A stretch of DNA of 64,000 bases from an uncultured bacterium (GCA_903834785.1 CAILKP010000042.1:79034-143033); one strand, 5' to 3'; counted from the stretch's first letter, positions 25,808 to 37,147 are shown. Made by a program: numbers and translations. Notes: generated from the sequence alone by a model not told the origin.

Positions 25808-25966
25808 GTGATCAAGCGGCCACGCGGCGTACGGCGTTGCGCTGGAACTCCCCCCCAAAGGGTGTGGCGGGAGGGCTGGAATGCCTCGTCGAAATTGCTA
25901 TAGTGCAGCGATGTCCCGCCCTGCGGCGGTCCGACGGGCGTGACCTCACGATCCAGGGTCATCGCC

Positions 25967-27658
25967 ATGTCAACGCAAGCAGGACTTCCCAGTACTTCAT
26001 TCGGCGGCACGCTTCCGCCTCGCCACGCCCACGCCCTGCTGGACAACCCCCTTCGCAACAAGGGGACGGCCTTTACGGAGCTTGAGCGAACGCGGCACGG
26101 GCTGCTGGGGTTGCTGCCGCCGCAGGTTGAGACACTCGAGCAGCAGACGCTGCGGGCGTACGGGGCGTTTCAGTCGCGGGCCTCGGCGCTGGACAAGCAC
26201 ATCTTTCTGCGCGCACTGCAGGACACCAATGAGGTGCTGTTCTATCGGCTGCTGCTGGACCACATCGAGGAGATGATGCCGATCGTCTACACGCCGACGG
26301 TGGCCAGCGCGTGCGAGCAGTTCAGCCAGATCTATCGGCGGCCGCGTGGGCTGTTTGTCTCGTACCCGCTGCGCGACCGGATCCCGGAACTGCTTGCCAA
26401 CCGCTACGGCAAGGACATTGATGTGATCGTGGTGACCGATGGCGGGCGGATCCTGGGTATCGGCGATCAGGGTGTGGGCGGGCTGGGCATCCCCATCGGC
26501 AAGCTGTCGCTGTACACGCTCATCGGCGGCATCCGGCCCGAGCGCACGCTGCCGATCGTGCTGGATGTGGGCACCAACAACGCCGAACGGCTGGCCGACC
26601 CGCTGTACCTGGGCTGGCGGCACGAGCGACTGAGCGGCGATGAGTACTTTGAGTTTGTTGACAAGTTCATCCGCGCCGTCAAGACCGCGATGCCGCACGC
26701 GTGCGTGCAGTGGGAGGACTTCCCCAACGCGGTGGCGTACACACTGCTGGACAAGTACCGCGATGAGGTGCTGAGCTTCAACGACGACATCCAGGGCACG
26801 GCCTCGGTTGCGCTCGGCGCGATTCTGGGCGCGATCGCTGTGACCGGCCGCCCCCTGCGCGACCAGACGGTGGTGATGCTCGGTGCGGGCAGCGCGGGCA
26901 TTGGCGTGGCGGACTACCTCTGCCGGGCGATGGTGCAGGACGGCCTGAGTGAGAAGGAGGCGCGCTCGCGGTTCTGGATTGTCAATCGCGGCGGGGTGCT
27001 GCACACCGGGCGGCATGACCTTTCGGCGGAGCAGCGGGCGTTTGCCCAGGATGAGGCCCGGCTGGCGGGGCTGCCGCGTTCGGCGGCGGGCATTGTGGGG
27101 CTTGATGAGGTCATCAAGTCCAACGCGGCGACGATCCTGATCGGGCTCTCGACGCTGGCGGGTGCGTTCACCGAGCCGCTGGTGCGGGAGATGGCCCGCA
27201 AGACGCCGCGGCCGATCATCTTCCCGCTGTCCAACCCGACATCCAAGGCCGAGGCGGTGCCGGCGGACCTGATGGCCTGGACCGAGGGCCGGGCGCTGAT
27301 TGCCACGGGCTCGCCGTTTGCGCCGGTGAACAACGGGGCCAGGACGATCCCGATCGCCCAGTGCAACAACGTGTACATCTTCCCGGCCATTGGCCTGGCG
27401 CTGGCGGCTGGTCACGCCACCAGGGTGTCTGATGCGATGTTGCTTGCCGCGGCGCGGGCACTGGCGGAAAAGTCGCCAGCACTCAAGGACCGCAACGCCT
27501 CGCTGTTGCCGAGCCTGCGTGACCTGCGTGCGGTGGCCCGGCACATTGCCGCGGCGGTGGCACTGCAGGCCCAGAAGGAGGGGCTGGCGCCGGCGATGGC
27601 CGAGAGCGAGCTGGTGCGGCGGATCGCTGAGCTGCAGTGGGAGCCGGCGTACGCGTGA
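25967..27658 (+). CDS. maeA: NAD-dependent malic enzyme
   Basis: Oxidative decarboxylation of malate to pyruvate with reduction of NAD(P). It belongs to the long, eukaryote-like malic enzyme type (563 residues, similar to E. coli MaeA/SfcA). Visible: VYTPTVASACEQFSQIYRRP, the catalytic-region VVVTDGGRILGIGDQGVGG, the Lys in GIPIGKLSLYT, FNDDIQGTASVALG with the metal-binding acids, the dinucleotide site VVMLGAGSAGIGVA, and PLSNPTSKAEA. NAD preference is inferred from family membership, not from a specific residue. The ATG at 25967 gives the compact form; another ATG lies 9 codons upstream. Confidence 0.93.
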   Translation: MSTQAGLPSTSFGGTLPPRHAHALLDNPLRNKGTAFTELERTRHGLLGLLPPQVETLEQQTLRAYGAFQSRASALDKHIFLRALQDTNEVLFYRLLLDHIEEMMPIVYTPTVASACEQFSQIYRRPRGLFVSYPLRDRIPELLANRYGKDIDVIVVTDGGRILGIGDQGVGGLGIPIGKLSLYTLIGGIRPERTLPIVLDVGTNNAERLADPLYLGWRHERLSGDEYFEFVDKFIRAVKTAMPHACVQWEDFPNAVAYTLLDKYRDEVLSFNDDIQGTASVALGAILGAIAVTGRPLRDQTVVMLGAGSAGIGVADYLCRAMVQDGLSEKEARSRFWIVNRGGVLHTGRHDLSAEQRAFAQDEARLAGLPRSAAGIVGLDEVIKSNAATILIGLSTLAGAFTEPLVREMARKTPRPIIFPLSNPTSKAEAVPADLMAWTEGRALIATGSPFAPVNNGARTIPIAQCNNVYIFPAIGLALAAGHATRVSDAMLLAAARALAEKSPALKDRNASLLPSLRDLRAVARHIAAAVALQAQKEGLAPAMAESELVRRIAELQWEPAYA

Positions 27659-27762
27659 TGACAGGGAGACTGGTCGGCGGTCGAGGACGGAGCACTGGCG
27701 ACGGGATTCTCGGGGTTGTTTGGGCTCCGAAGCGTTGACTTCCGCCGCGACGCGACCTCTGC

Positions 27763-28932
27763 TTGCAGGTGAGCGCGTCGAGCCAATCTGTCGGTGCAGC
27801 TGAACTCAGCCCCATGCTGCGGCAGGTGGCCGAGGCGCTGGCCGCCGGGACGGTGGTGTGCCGGTATGTTCAGCCGCTGATCCAGCCGGGTGCCGCGGTG
27901 CCTGCCAGTGACTGGCAACTGACGAAATCTGATGCCTCGCCGGTGACGATTGCCGACCTGGCGTGCCAGGCGGTGGTGAACACACACCTGCAGCGGGCGG
28001 GGCTGATCACCGGACCGGCGAACCCGGGCGCGCCGGGGATGCTGGCTGAAGAGTCAGCCTCGACCCTCCTGGGGCCGGAGAACGAGGGTGTGGCCAGGGC
28101 GGTGGCGCGGGTGCTGGCGGCGAGCGGCGCCTGGCCGGGCGAGCCGACAGCCCAGGAGTTGGCGGCGGCGATTGATGCCGCGGATTTGCCGGGGTACAGC
28201 AAGGAGCGGCCGCTGCCGGCGCGGTACTGGTCCCTGGACCCGATCGACGGGACCAAGGGGTTCATCAAGGGGCGGGCGTACGCAGTTTGCCTGGCGCTGG
28301 TGAGTGATGGGCAGCCGACTGTGTGCGCCCTGAGCTGCCCGAAGCTGGACCCGGATGTGGCGGCGGACCCGGTGGCGGCCCACCCGACGGGGTGTGTGGT
28401 GCTGGCTGAACGGGTTGTAAACAGTGCGGGGAAGACGGGTTGGGGACCGCTGTGGACGGTGCCGCTGACAGCAGTGGGAGGGTGCGACTTTGGGGCAGCG
28501 CGGGCGGGCGGGGCCGCAGGGGTGGGGCGGGTGCGGCCTGAACTGACGCGGTGGACGGAGGGGCTGGAGCGGTCGCCCAGGGATGTGCGGGTGCTTGATG
28601 CGGTGATTGCACGGATCGGCGGGCGGCGGGGTGTGGCGATGGACAGTCAGGCCAAGTACGCGGCGGTGTCGCGGAAGCAGGCGGATGTGTACCTGCGGCC
28701 GGCACCCCGGCACTGGGGCATGAAGGTGTGGGACCACGCGGCGGGGATCGGGCTTTGCCAGGCGGCGGGGCGGGTGGCCAGTGATCTCAAGGGCCGGCCG
28801 CTGGAGTTTTCCACGGGCTTTGCACTGTCGGGGCAGGGGATTCTGGTCTGCCCGCCGGAGCTTCACCGTCCGATCATCGAGGCGCTGGCGGGTTTGCCCG
28901 ACGCGTTTGCGGCGGCTGACTATGAACCCTGA
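27763..28932 (+). CDS. cysQ: 3'(2'),5'-bisphosphate nucleotidase (inositol monophosphatase family)
   Basis: Magnesium-dependent phosphatase of the IMPase/FBPase superfamily, probably converting 3'-phosphoadenosine 5'-phosphate to AMP in sulfur metabolism. Metal-binding blocks are visible: Glu-Glu in GMLAEESAST, the hallmark WSLDPIDGTKGFIKGRAYA, and MKVWDHAAGIGLCQAAG near the C-terminus. The 389 residues resemble the eukaryotic Hal2/SAL1 type more than the 250-residue E. coli CysQ. The predicted start is a TTG at 27763; a GTG two codons on is equally likely. Confidence 0.85.
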   Translation: MQVSASSQSVGAAELSPMLRQVAEALAAGTVVCRYVQPLIQPGAAVPASDWQLTKSDASPVTIADLACQAVVNTHLQRAGLITGPANPGAPGMLAEESASTLLGPENEGVARAVARVLAASGAWPGEPTAQELAAAIDAADLPGYSKERPLPARYWSLDPIDGTKGFIKGRAYAVCLALVSDGQPTVCALSCPKLDPDVAADPVAAHPTGCVVLAERVVNSAGKTGWGPLWTVPLTAVGGCDFGAARAGGAAGVGRVRPELTRWTEGLERSPRDVRVLDAVIARIGGRRGVAMDSQAKYAAVSRKQADVYLRPAPRHWGMKVWDHAAGIGLCQAAGRVASDLKGRPLEFSTGFALSGQGILVCPPELHRPIIEALAGLPDAFAAADYEP

Positions 28933-29081
28933 AAGGCGGGGCGGATAAATCCGACCAATAGGTGTTCTCCTAACCTCGGCCCCATTGCTCCCTTGCGTTG
29001 ATGGGGGCGTTTGGGGGGTCGGTGGGTGCCCGCCTCGTTTGAAGCCAAAGCCAACCTCGTTACTTTACTGAAAGGTCTGAC

Positions 29082-30845
29082 ATGCGGAAGTTCGCCTCGC
29101 TCTCGGTTGCTGCAGTTCTGTCCATGGTCGCCGGCACCGCCATGGCTGTGCCCTCGATCGTTGATCGCGTTCCGGCCGATGCGGCCATCACGATTGCGAT
29201 CCCGAGCATCGAGAACCTTGAGAAGGACATCCGCTCGGTGGCGACGATCTTCGGTGCGCCGGCGGGGATGATAAACCTGGATTCGATCCTCTCACAGGTG
29301 GGCATGGGCGGCGTGGTGGCCAAGAACGGCCCGCTGGCGTTCTTTGTGATCATGCCGGGCGAGGGCGAGATGGAGCCTTCGCAGGGCGTGATCTTCACGA
29401 CGGCGGACTTCGCCGGTGTGGTCAAGGCGGTGGGCGGCAAGGAAGAAAACGGCATCGCCACCGCGGAGATCGCCGGCGAGCCGGCGTACTTCAAGAAGCT
29501 TGATGGCGAGTTCGTCTTCGTCAGCCCGTCGCAGGAGTTCGCCAAGAAGTTCGAGGGCAAGAAGGGCTCGGCTGAGGCAATGAAGACGCTGATCGGGCCG
29601 ATGGGCGACAAGGCCAGCGACAAGAGCGACCTGTCGATCCTGATCAACTTCGACAAGGTGCGCCCGTTTGTGGAGATGGGCCTGGACCAGGCGATGGCCC
29701 AGATGGAGCAGGCTCCGATTCCCGAGGAGCAGCTCGAGCAGATCACGCAGATGATGGAAGTGTTCGGCAGCACGGTGGTCAAGGACGCCAAGGCGATCGT
29801 GGCCTCGGTGAACATTGACGCTTCGGGCGTGTCGCTGGACCTGACGACTCGCTTTGCCGATGGCTCCAAGCTGGCTGAGATCACCGCGACGCCGGGCAAC
29901 GCCCCGTCGCTGCTGGGCAAGGTGCCGGCGATGCCGTACCTGGCTGTGCTGACGGCTGACTTTGCCAACCCGGGCGTGCGGAAGCTGGCGGCGCTGTTCC
30001 CGGAGCCCACGCCGGCGAAGGACGCGGGCAAGGACGGGGCGAAGGCCGATGCCAAGAAGCCCGCGGACATGATGGACATGAAGATGATGAAGCAGTCCAT
30101 GGAGCTCAGCGACGGCTCGGCGACGGTGATCGGCGTTTCGCCGGCCGGCCTGATGGGCGGGCTCCTGACCCGCTCGGTAACCTACACCGCCACCAAGAAG
30201 CCCGCGGAACTGCTGAAGCTGACCAAGGACGCGATGAACAAGATGGCCGACAGCGGGCTGGCTGAGGTGACCCTCACCGATGGCGGCGCCGAGGTTGGCG
30301 GCAAGAAGGTTGACGTGTACGACGTCCGCCTGAAGCCCGATGGCGAGAACCCGATGGCCGCCCAGATGATGGCCGGCCTGTACGGTATGGCCGGTGGCCC
30401 CAACGGGTACATCTCAACGACCGAAGGCGGCATCATCACCACGTTTGCCAAGAGCTCTGAGCTGATGGAGAAGGCCGTCAAGGCCGCCGGCGGCTCCGAG
30501 ACCCTGGCTGATGACAAGGTGCTGGCCGCGACGGGCAAGAACCTGCCCTCTGGCCGCGTGGCTGAGATTTACGTCGGCATCAAGGGCATCCTGGACTCCG
30601 TCGGCGGGTTCCTGGCGATGGCCAACCCCAACTTCAAGCTGGACCTGCCTGAGAATCTGCCCCCGGTTGCACTGTCCATCGCCCCGGGTGGCGGCTCGGT
30701 GCAGGCGACCATCTACGCCCCCATGCCGGTGCTGAAGGTGCTGGGCGATGTGGCCAAGCAGATGCGTCAGGGCGGCGAGGAAGGCGAGGAAGCCAAGCCG
30801 GCCAACGGTGGCGGCGACAAGGGCAACGAGAAGCCCAAGTTCTAA
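29082..30845 (+). CDS. Secreted protein of unknown function
   Basis: 587 residues with a clear signal peptide (MRKFASLSVAAVLSMVAGTAMAV). The mature chain alternates amphipathic strands and helices in blocks such as VPADAAITIAIPSIENLEKD, GEPAYFKKLDGEFVFVSP and YISTTEGGIITTFAKSSELM. This is the pattern of the large planctomycete family of DUF3352-like periplasmic proteins, but I cannot confirm membership. A Lys/Ala/Asp-rich, Met-rich linker (around residues 310-345) splits two halves; the last 30 residues are Gly/Glu/Lys-rich and likely disordered. AAAGG lies 7 nt before the ATG. A strong terminator follows. Confidence 0.6.
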   Translation: MRKFASLSVAAVLSMVAGTAMAVPSIVDRVPADAAITIAIPSIENLEKDIRSVATIFGAPAGMINLDSILSQVGMGGVVAKNGPLAFFVIMPGEGEMEPSQGVIFTTADFAGVVKAVGGKEENGIATAEIAGEPAYFKKLDGEFVFVSPSQEFAKKFEGKKGSAEAMKTLIGPMGDKASDKSDLSILINFDKVRPFVEMGLDQAMAQMEQAPIPEEQLEQITQMMEVFGSTVVKDAKAIVASVNIDASGVSLDLTTRFADGSKLAEITATPGNAPSLLGKVPAMPYLAVLTADFANPGVRKLAALFPEPTPAKDAGKDGAKADAKKPADMMDMKMMKQSMELSDGSATVIGVSPAGLMGGLLTRSVTYTATKKPAELLKLTKDAMNKMADSGLAEVTLTDGGAEVGGKKVDVYDVRLKPDGENPMAAQMMAGLYGMAGGPNGYISTTEGGIITTFAKSSELMEKAVKAAGGSETLADDKVLAATGKNLPSGRVAEIYVGIKGILDSVGGFLAMANPNFKLDLPENLPPVALSIAPGGGSVQATIYAPMPVLKVLGDVAKQMRQGGEEGEEAKPANGGGDKGNEKPKF

Positions 30846-30889
30846 GCCGGGCCGGGGGTTGTTCTGAGCGTGAACTGAGTCAACATCAA

Positions 30890-30930
30890 CGCACCCCGCA
30901 AGCAGTCGTTTGCGGGGTGCGTTGTCTTTT
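30890..30930 (+). terminator. Intrinsic terminator
   Basis: Perfect 12-bp arms CGCACCCCGCAA (30890-30901) and TTGCGGGGTGCG (30910-30921), 8-nt loop, then TTGTCTTTT. 45 bp after the secreted-protein gene. Confidence 0.92.
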
Positions 30931-30989
30931 GGCGGGTTGTGTGTGCGGCAGAGGAAGGGGACGGGAGCGTGCGGATTATCCTTGCGGCT

Positions 30990-31760
30990 ATGGTGAAGGT
31001 GACCGGCGGCGTGAAAGGCACGTCCGACACAGCGGCTGCGAAGCGGGGAAGCAGGCCGAGTGTTCGGAGTGGTGGCGGAAAGGCGGCCGCGGCTGCGGGG
31101 AAGCGGGATCCGCGCATTGATGCGTACATCGAGCGGGCCGCGCCGTTTGCACGGCCGATCCTGCGGCACATGCGCGGGCTGGTCCATCAGGCGTGCCCGG
31201 AGGCAGAAGAGACGATCAAGTGGGGGATGCCGGCGTTTGTGCACCACGGGCTGATGTGCTCGATGGCGGCGTTCAAGTCGCATTGCGCGTTTGGGTACTG
31301 GCTCGGAGAGCTGGTGCTGCGGGAGGCTGGCGGAATGCCGAGCAGGTCGGGTGAGGCGATGGGCGACTACGGGCGCATCACCGCACTGACGGACCTGCCC
31401 AAGGACTCACTAGTGCTGCGGCACATCCGGTATGCGGCGAAGCTCAATGAGCAGGGGGTAAAGCGGAAGGCCGGTGGTGTGCGGGCCGGGGAGGGCAAGG
31501 TGGCCGCGGTGGCGGAGAAGAGCCGGACGCTGGAGGTGCCTGCAGCGCTGACCAAGGTGCTCAAGGGCAATGCGAAGGCACGGGCCACGTTTGAGGCATT
31601 CTCGTACAGCCACCGCAAGGAGTATGTTGAGTGGATCAGCGAGGCCAAGACGCAGCCGACGCGGGACAAGCGGGTGGCCACGACGGTGCAGTGGCTGGAA
31701 GAAGGCAAGTCCAGGAATTGGAAATACAAGGAGGAGCGGCCACGGCCTTACTTCTGCTGA
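30990..31760 (+). CDS. YdeI/OmpD-associated-type protein with DUF1801 domain
   Basis: 256 residues. After a Lys/Gly/Ala-rich N-terminus (about 45 residues), a DUF1801 domain spans about 55-150: RDPRIDAYIERAAPFARPIL, then ETIKWGMPAFVHHGLMCSMA. A C-terminal YdeI region carries FEAFSYSHRKEYVEWISEAK and KRVATTVQWLEEGKSRNWKY. This two-part arrangement is common in soil bacteria; the function is unknown, though YdeI has been linked to peptide-antibiotic resistance. The ATG at 30990 is preferred over a GTG 17 codons earlier. It overlaps the convergent lipoprotein gene by 13 bp. Confidence 0.85.
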   Translation: MVKVTGGVKGTSDTAAAKRGSRPSVRSGGGKAAAAAGKRDPRIDAYIERAAPFARPILRHMRGLVHQACPEAEETIKWGMPAFVHHGLMCSMAAFKSHCAFGYWLGELVLREAGGMPSRSGEAMGDYGRITALTDLPKDSLVLRHIRYAAKLNEQGVKRKAGGVRAGEGKVAAVAEKSRTLEVPAALTKVLKGNAKARATFEAFSYSHRKEYVEWISEAKTQPTRDKRVATTVQWLEEGKSRNWKYKEERPRPYFC

Positions 31761-32143
31761 TAGCGCATGCCCAGCGAGGAGGTCTGGCCTTTGACGACCA
31801 GTGTGAGCTCGGCCTGATCCGTGGCTGAGAGGTTGCGGAAGCGGGCGAGTTGGCCGTCGGTGAAGGTGTGGGAGATGGACGCGCCGGGCTTGAGCCGGGC
31901 CACGGTGGTGGTGGTGCCATCCTGCTCGCTGAGGATCTCGACATCGGTCTGGCCGGAGTTGGTGCCGCTGACGGTGTAATCACCGACGCTGCCGCCGCCG
32001 AGCAGGAACGTCTGGCCCGGGGGGACCCAGGTGGTGGAGTTCAGGGTGCTGCCGCAGCCGGGGGTGAACGCTGCGAGTGTGAGCAGGGTGGCCGAGAGGG
32101 TGGTGGCGGCCAGACGGCGAACGGACGATCTGGACATAACCAT
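31748..32143 (-). CDS. Small lipoprotein of unknown function
   Basis: 131 residues. The signal peptide ends in AAFTPGCGS, with the Cys as likely lipidation site. The mature part is a small beta-rich domain (VPPGQTFLLGGGSVGDYTVS, VARLKPGASISHTF, QAELTLVVKG) and ends in a basic QQK. No family recognised. ATG at 32143, with a second ATG two codons later. Divergent from moxR across 199 bp. Confidence 0.6.
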   Translation of the reverse strand: MVMSRSSVRRLAATTLSATLLTLAAFTPGCGSTLNSTTWVPPGQTFLLGGGSVGDYTVSGTNSGQTDVEILSEQDGTTTTVARLKPGASISHTFTDGQLARFRNLSATDQAELTLVVKGQTSSLGMRYQQK

Positions 32144-32342
32144 GCTCCGGCGGTTGTGGCTGCAAATTGGCGGGAGTTCCGGGGCGGGCGCGTGCCGGCC
32201 GCTGAGGGGACCCCCGGGGGAGGTTCGCGTGCCGCGGCGGCGGCGGATGCATGGGCGATGGGCATTTGAAGCTGCGGTCGGACTGGGCATTTCGCCCGGG
32301 TCGGGTGGCATCGCCCCGGCCGGCGAACCGATACCATCGGCC

Positions 32343-33458
<1,116 letters not shown>

Positions 33459-33575
33459 AGCTTTCGCGCACCGAGCCAGACCACGGGCGGCGGTTCTGCC
33501 GGTCCTGGAGCGGGACGGAAGAGACGGGTGGTCAGCGGCGGAGCGGTTCTTCCCGGGGCGTGGGCTTTGGGTCGC

Positions 33576-35291
33576 TTACCGCAGGATCGCAGGCCCGGAG
33601 CCGGAAGCGGGCCCGGCGACGACCGTCATGACGCAGGGATTGGTCAGAACCACGGACCGTCCTGCCGCGGCGGTTTCGCTGTAGACTCCCGAGCTGATGA
33701 ACACCTGCCCGTCGGTGCTGCCGCCCTGCACCGCGCCGACGGCCTGTGCCACCCGGTTGAACGGTGCGAAGTACGTTCCGTTGCCGGTACCACCGTACGT
33801 TGAGAGGGTCCATTGCCGCGAGGAGCCGACGCTCCACTGCGACACGCGGGATCGCGTGGTCTGGATCACGTTGGCGACATTGGAGATGCTGTCGCCCAGA
33901 ACGAAGTTCGAGCACCCGAACGGTGTGGTGTAGGTGAGCGCCGGGTTTGAGAAGAAGGGCACACGGGTGCTCGGGCTGCAGGCGTTTTCGTTGTTGCCGT
34001 ACGCCATGGTGGTGTGCCAGTGGTCGGTGCACGCGACGCGGTTGCAGCTCCAGCGTTTACCGTGCGGTGAAGCGGTCACCGCCGAGGTGCAGCCGGGCTG
34101 GGCGGCATCGTGGCAGGCCCCGAAGTTATGCCCGATCTCGTGGGTGAAGGTGTTTGCCTGGTTGCCCTCCGCCGAGACCACCGAGTAGCCGGTGGATGCG
34201 GTCGCGCCGTCGAGCGTGCTCGGCCGGTACGCGACACCGAGGATGTTGCCAGCGCCGTCCGGGTTGGGCCACTTTGTTGCGCGAAGCAGAACCACATGAT
34301 CCGCGCGGACCATGTCTCTCAGGCTTGGTGTTGCGCCGAGGCCATTGCGAGCCAAGGCGAGGTTGGCCAGGTCGTCGTGCCCGGAGGCAGTCTCGCTGTA
34401 ACCGGTGTTCAGCACGCCCGCGATCCGCATCACCACGCCCGCTCCGGAGTTTGCGGTTGTCAGGTTGAAGTCCGAGACCAGGAGCTGCGAGCGTGCGTTG
34501 ACCTGGCTATCGACGTTGCCAAACAGTGACCGGAACTGCGGCGTGGTCAGGAACAGCACATCGACGACGTTGGTCGGATCAGCGGCGGACATGATCCCGA
34601 CGCCACCCCCGCCTCCTTGGCCACCCTCGTCGATTCCTCCGTCGCCTCCGTCACCTGGTGCTGGCGGGGGGAGACTGGCCGCACCCGATCCGGTGCCGCA
34701 CCAGCCCGCGTCCTGGTTGTCGCCGAGCTGAACCAGAACGCTTCGGTTGGGCTGCTCCGCCGTTGCAGGGGCAAAGCGGACCATGAAGGTCTCCTTGCGG
34801 TCGTAGTCGCGCACCTGCAGCACGACGGCATCGTCATACCGCGAGAGGATGAAGTCGCTGGCCGGGATGCCGGCGATCTGGCCGTACCAGACATACCGAT
34901 TCTCGCCAAAGGTCTCCTTGCGGACGAAGGCGAGTTCACGCATCTGACCGTTGATCAGCGGGAGCGTGCACGAGGTTGTGGTACCGAGATCTACTGCATC
35001 AAGCAGAGCCCAGTTGATCTCGACCGCGCGGCCCTGGATTTCGCCATCCTGCAGAGCCTCCGGAGTCTCCATCTGCTGGCCGCTGAACATGACCAGCGGG
35101 GCCAGCGGTAGCGTGCTGGGTGCAACGCCCCGGTCATAGTCAATGAACCCGGCTGTGCCCTGGAACCGCATGCCGCCGGGCGGCCGGGGCACCGGCGAGT
35201 TCGGCTGGGCGAGTGCGGATCCGGCTGAAGAGGTCAGGATCGCGGCTGCGAGTGCTGCCGCGCTGGTGAATCGGGTGGATGTGATATTCAT
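33576..35291 (-). CDS. Secreted reprolysin-like zinc metalloprotease
   Basis: 571 residues with a signal peptide (MNITSTRFTSAAALAAAILTSSAGSALA). The catalytic site near residue 390 is HEIGHNFGACHD, the extended zincin motif HExxHxxGxxHD of metzincins such as the M12B reprolysins, followed by HTTMAYG, which fits the Met-turn. A linker of Gly and Asp (around residues 215-240) separates a beta-rich N-terminal domain, perhaps a propeptide, from the protease domain. The last 70 residues (FAPFNRVAQAVGAVQGGSTD, QVFISSGVYSET) look like the first turns of a beta-helix. The likely role is extracellular protein breakdown or processing of surface proteins. It neighbours the collagen-like gene. Confidence 0.82.
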   Translation of the reverse strand: MNITSTRFTSAAALAAAILTSSAGSALAQPNSPVPRPPGGMRFQGTAGFIDYDRGVAPSTLPLAPLVMFSGQQMETPEALQDGEIQGRAVEINWALLDAVDLGTTTSCTLPLINGQMRELAFVRKETFGENRYVWYGQIAGIPASDFILSRYDDAVVLQVRDYDRKETFMVRFAPATAEQPNRSVLVQLGDNQDAGWCGTGSGAASLPPPAPGDGGDGGIDEGGQGGGGGVGIMSAADPTNVVDVLFLTTPQFRSLFGNVDSQVNARSQLLVSDFNLTTANSGAGVVMRIAGVLNTGYSETASGHDDLANLALARNGLGATPSLRDMVRADHVVLLRATKWPNPDGAGNILGVAYRPSTLDGATASTGYSVVSAEGNQANTFTHEIGHNFGACHDAAQPGCTSAVTASPHGKRWSCNRVACTDHWHTTMAYGNNENACSPSTRVPFFSNPALTYTTPFGCSNFVLGDSISNVANVIQTTRSRVSQWSVGSSRQWTLSTYGGTGNGTYFAPFNRVAQAVGAVQGGSTDGQVFISSGVYSETAAAGRSVVLTNPCVMTVVAGPASGSGPAILR

Positions 35292-35324
35292 GGTGCGTCT
35301 CCTGATCCGGTTGTTTGCTCGGGG

Positions 35325-36947
35325 TTACTGCAGGTTGACCAGCACCAGGACCAGTCCGGTGCCTTCATCCAGGCCGGTCATGGCCTTGCCGATGACTGCG
35401 CCGGGTCGGCGATCACGATCGACGGCCTTCATCGCGTGACCCGGCAGGTCGCTGGTGGTCAGCAGGTCGCCGGCGCGGATGGCCCCGGCCGCCGCCGTGG
35501 CCTTGACGTACACGCGGCCGGTCATGGCGATGGGGGTGTCGCCATCGAGCACGCCCTGATGACCGAGCTTGATGCCGGCGTTGACGCCGCCGGCCCCGGA
35601 GACCACACCGGCCACGCGGGTGTCGTACGCCGCGGTGCTGGGGCGGACGGAGCCGGGCCGTTCGGGGTCGATGGACATCAGCGTGCCGGGTTCGGCGGCG
35701 ATGCCGCCGGTGCAGAAGCCCTCGACGATGTCGGCTCCGCCGATGATTTCCAGTTCACGCGTGCGGGTGCGGCCGTTGACATCCAGCCGGGCCACCGGCG
35801 TGCTGGTGCCGATGCCCACGTTGCCGTTGGGCAGGAAGTATGTCGAATAGTTGAGGGTGATGGTGTCGCTGCTGCGGGTGTAACTCATGCCGCGCCAGCC
35901 GTCGGGGGTCGTGAAGTACATGCCGCTGCCACCGTCAGCCCCGGTGCCGCCGGCCAGGACCAGGTCTGTGGCTCCGGGATAACCGGGAACCATCCCCATG
36001 TGGATGCCCTGGGGCATGGTGTTGTACGCGCTGGTGGTCATGATGGTGCTGACCGACAGCCCGCCCGGTCCGTTGTCAAGACCGATGCTCAGCCGGCCTT
36101 GATCGGACAGTTTCATGGCGGCTGTGCCGCCGGCGCCACCGTCAACATACCACGAGTGTGGTGCGTTGCTGGTGACCATGCGCATCCACTGGCCGGGCAC
36201 CTGCGAGTAGAGACCCAGGTCCGAGGTCGTCGTGACCGGGGTCAACCCGTTCTGGATGACGCCGCTGCGGACGGTCATGCGGCCGTTGACATCAAGCTGC
36301 TGGGTTGGCGATGGGGTGCCGATGCCGATGCGACCGAGATAGGACGCCGTTGCCCCAACGACGGTGAAGGGCGAGGCACCGATGGGTCCTTGAACGCCTT
36401 GCGGGCCCTGTGGCCCGATCGGGCCGACGCTGCCAGTGGGGCCGGCTGGTCCTGTGGCACCGCTGGGGCCGATATTGCCGATCAGACCCTGTGGTCCCAC
36501 CGGCCCCACCGGCCCAGCCGGCCCTTGCGGACCGGGCACGCCGGGTGGGGAGTTCAGTGCGTACAGCGCGTAGGGGGTGGCGGAGATCTGCTGCCGCGGC
36601 AGGAGCAGTTCGAACCCGGTGCCGTCGGCGCAGTCCAGCGACGCGTCGGAACGGACTTCGATCTCCAGGTATCGGACTTGGCCGTTAAACTGCGGGCCGA
36701 AGTCCAGGATGGTGCTGAAGGTACCGTCGCTGAGGCTGACGTTCTCTTTGCACAGCGTCGAGCCAGCCTGCTGACCGCCGGTGGCGGCATCAAACAGGCG
36801 GAACCGCAGGTCGACGGTGGCGTTGGAGGAGACGGTTCCGCCGGCCAGCCGGCCCTGGTAGCTGAAGCTGGTTGGCTGGGGTGTCTGGGCAAAGGCCGGT
36901 GCTGCGGCAGCCAGAAGCAAGAGCGTGGCGATGCGGCGAGTGTTCAT
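35325..36947 (-). CDS. Secreted collagen-like surface protein
   Basis: 540 residues with a signal peptide ([20 protein letters not shown]). Residues 21-135 are a beta-sandwich module ([18 protein letters not shown]). Residues 136-190 are perfect Gly-X-Y triplets ([20 protein letters not shown] and on), so a triple-helix stalk is likely. The C-terminal part has two repeats of the GIGTxxPxxxLDVNGR motif and a final domain with [16 protein letters not shown] and [16 protein letters not shown], typical of trimeric fibre-like bacterial surface proteins. The ATG at 36947 has GGAGATC upstream. It lies 33 bp before the metalloprotease gene on the same strand, so an operon is likely. Confidence 0.82.
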   Translation of the reverse strand: MNTRRIATLLLLAAAAPAFAQTPQPTSFSYQGRLAGGTVSSNATVDLRFRLFDAATGGQQAGSTLCKENVSLSDGTFSTILDFGPQFNGQVRYLEIEVRSDASLDCADGTGFELLLPRQQISATPYALYALNSPPGVPGPQGPAGPVGPVGPQGLIGNIGPSGATGPAGPTGSVGPIGPQGPQGVQGPIGASPFTVVGATASYLGRIGIGTPSPTQQLDVNGRMTVRSGVIQNGLTPVTTTSDLGLYSQVPGQWMRMVTSNAPHSWYVDGGAGGTAAMKLSDQGRLSIGLDNGPGGLSVSTIMTTSAYNTMPQGIHMGMVPGYPGATDLVLAGGTGADGGSGMYFTTPDGWRGMSYTRSSDTITLNYSTYFLPNGNVGIGTSTPVARLDVNGRTRTRELEIIGGADIVEGFCTGGIAAEPGTLMSIDPERPGSVRPSTAAYDTRVAGVVSGAGGVNAGIKLGHQGVLDGDTPIAMTGRVYVKATAAAGAIRAGDLLTTSDLPGHAMKAVDRDRRPGAVIGKAMTGLDEGTGLVLVLVNLQ

Positions 36948-37147
36948 ATACTGATCTCCGGTGTTTGGGTGCTGCGAGGCGTGCCGGACCGGCGGGATGG
37001 CAACCCCGGCGAGTCGAGCGTCTACTCCCTTCACGCAGAACCGGACCGGAGCATGTCAAGATTCCGGCGGTGCGGTGAGATTTGTTGTCCCAAGGGCCCG
37101 AGCCGAAACGGGCTGGCCCTGTCTGATGCCGGACCTGCGATCAAGCC

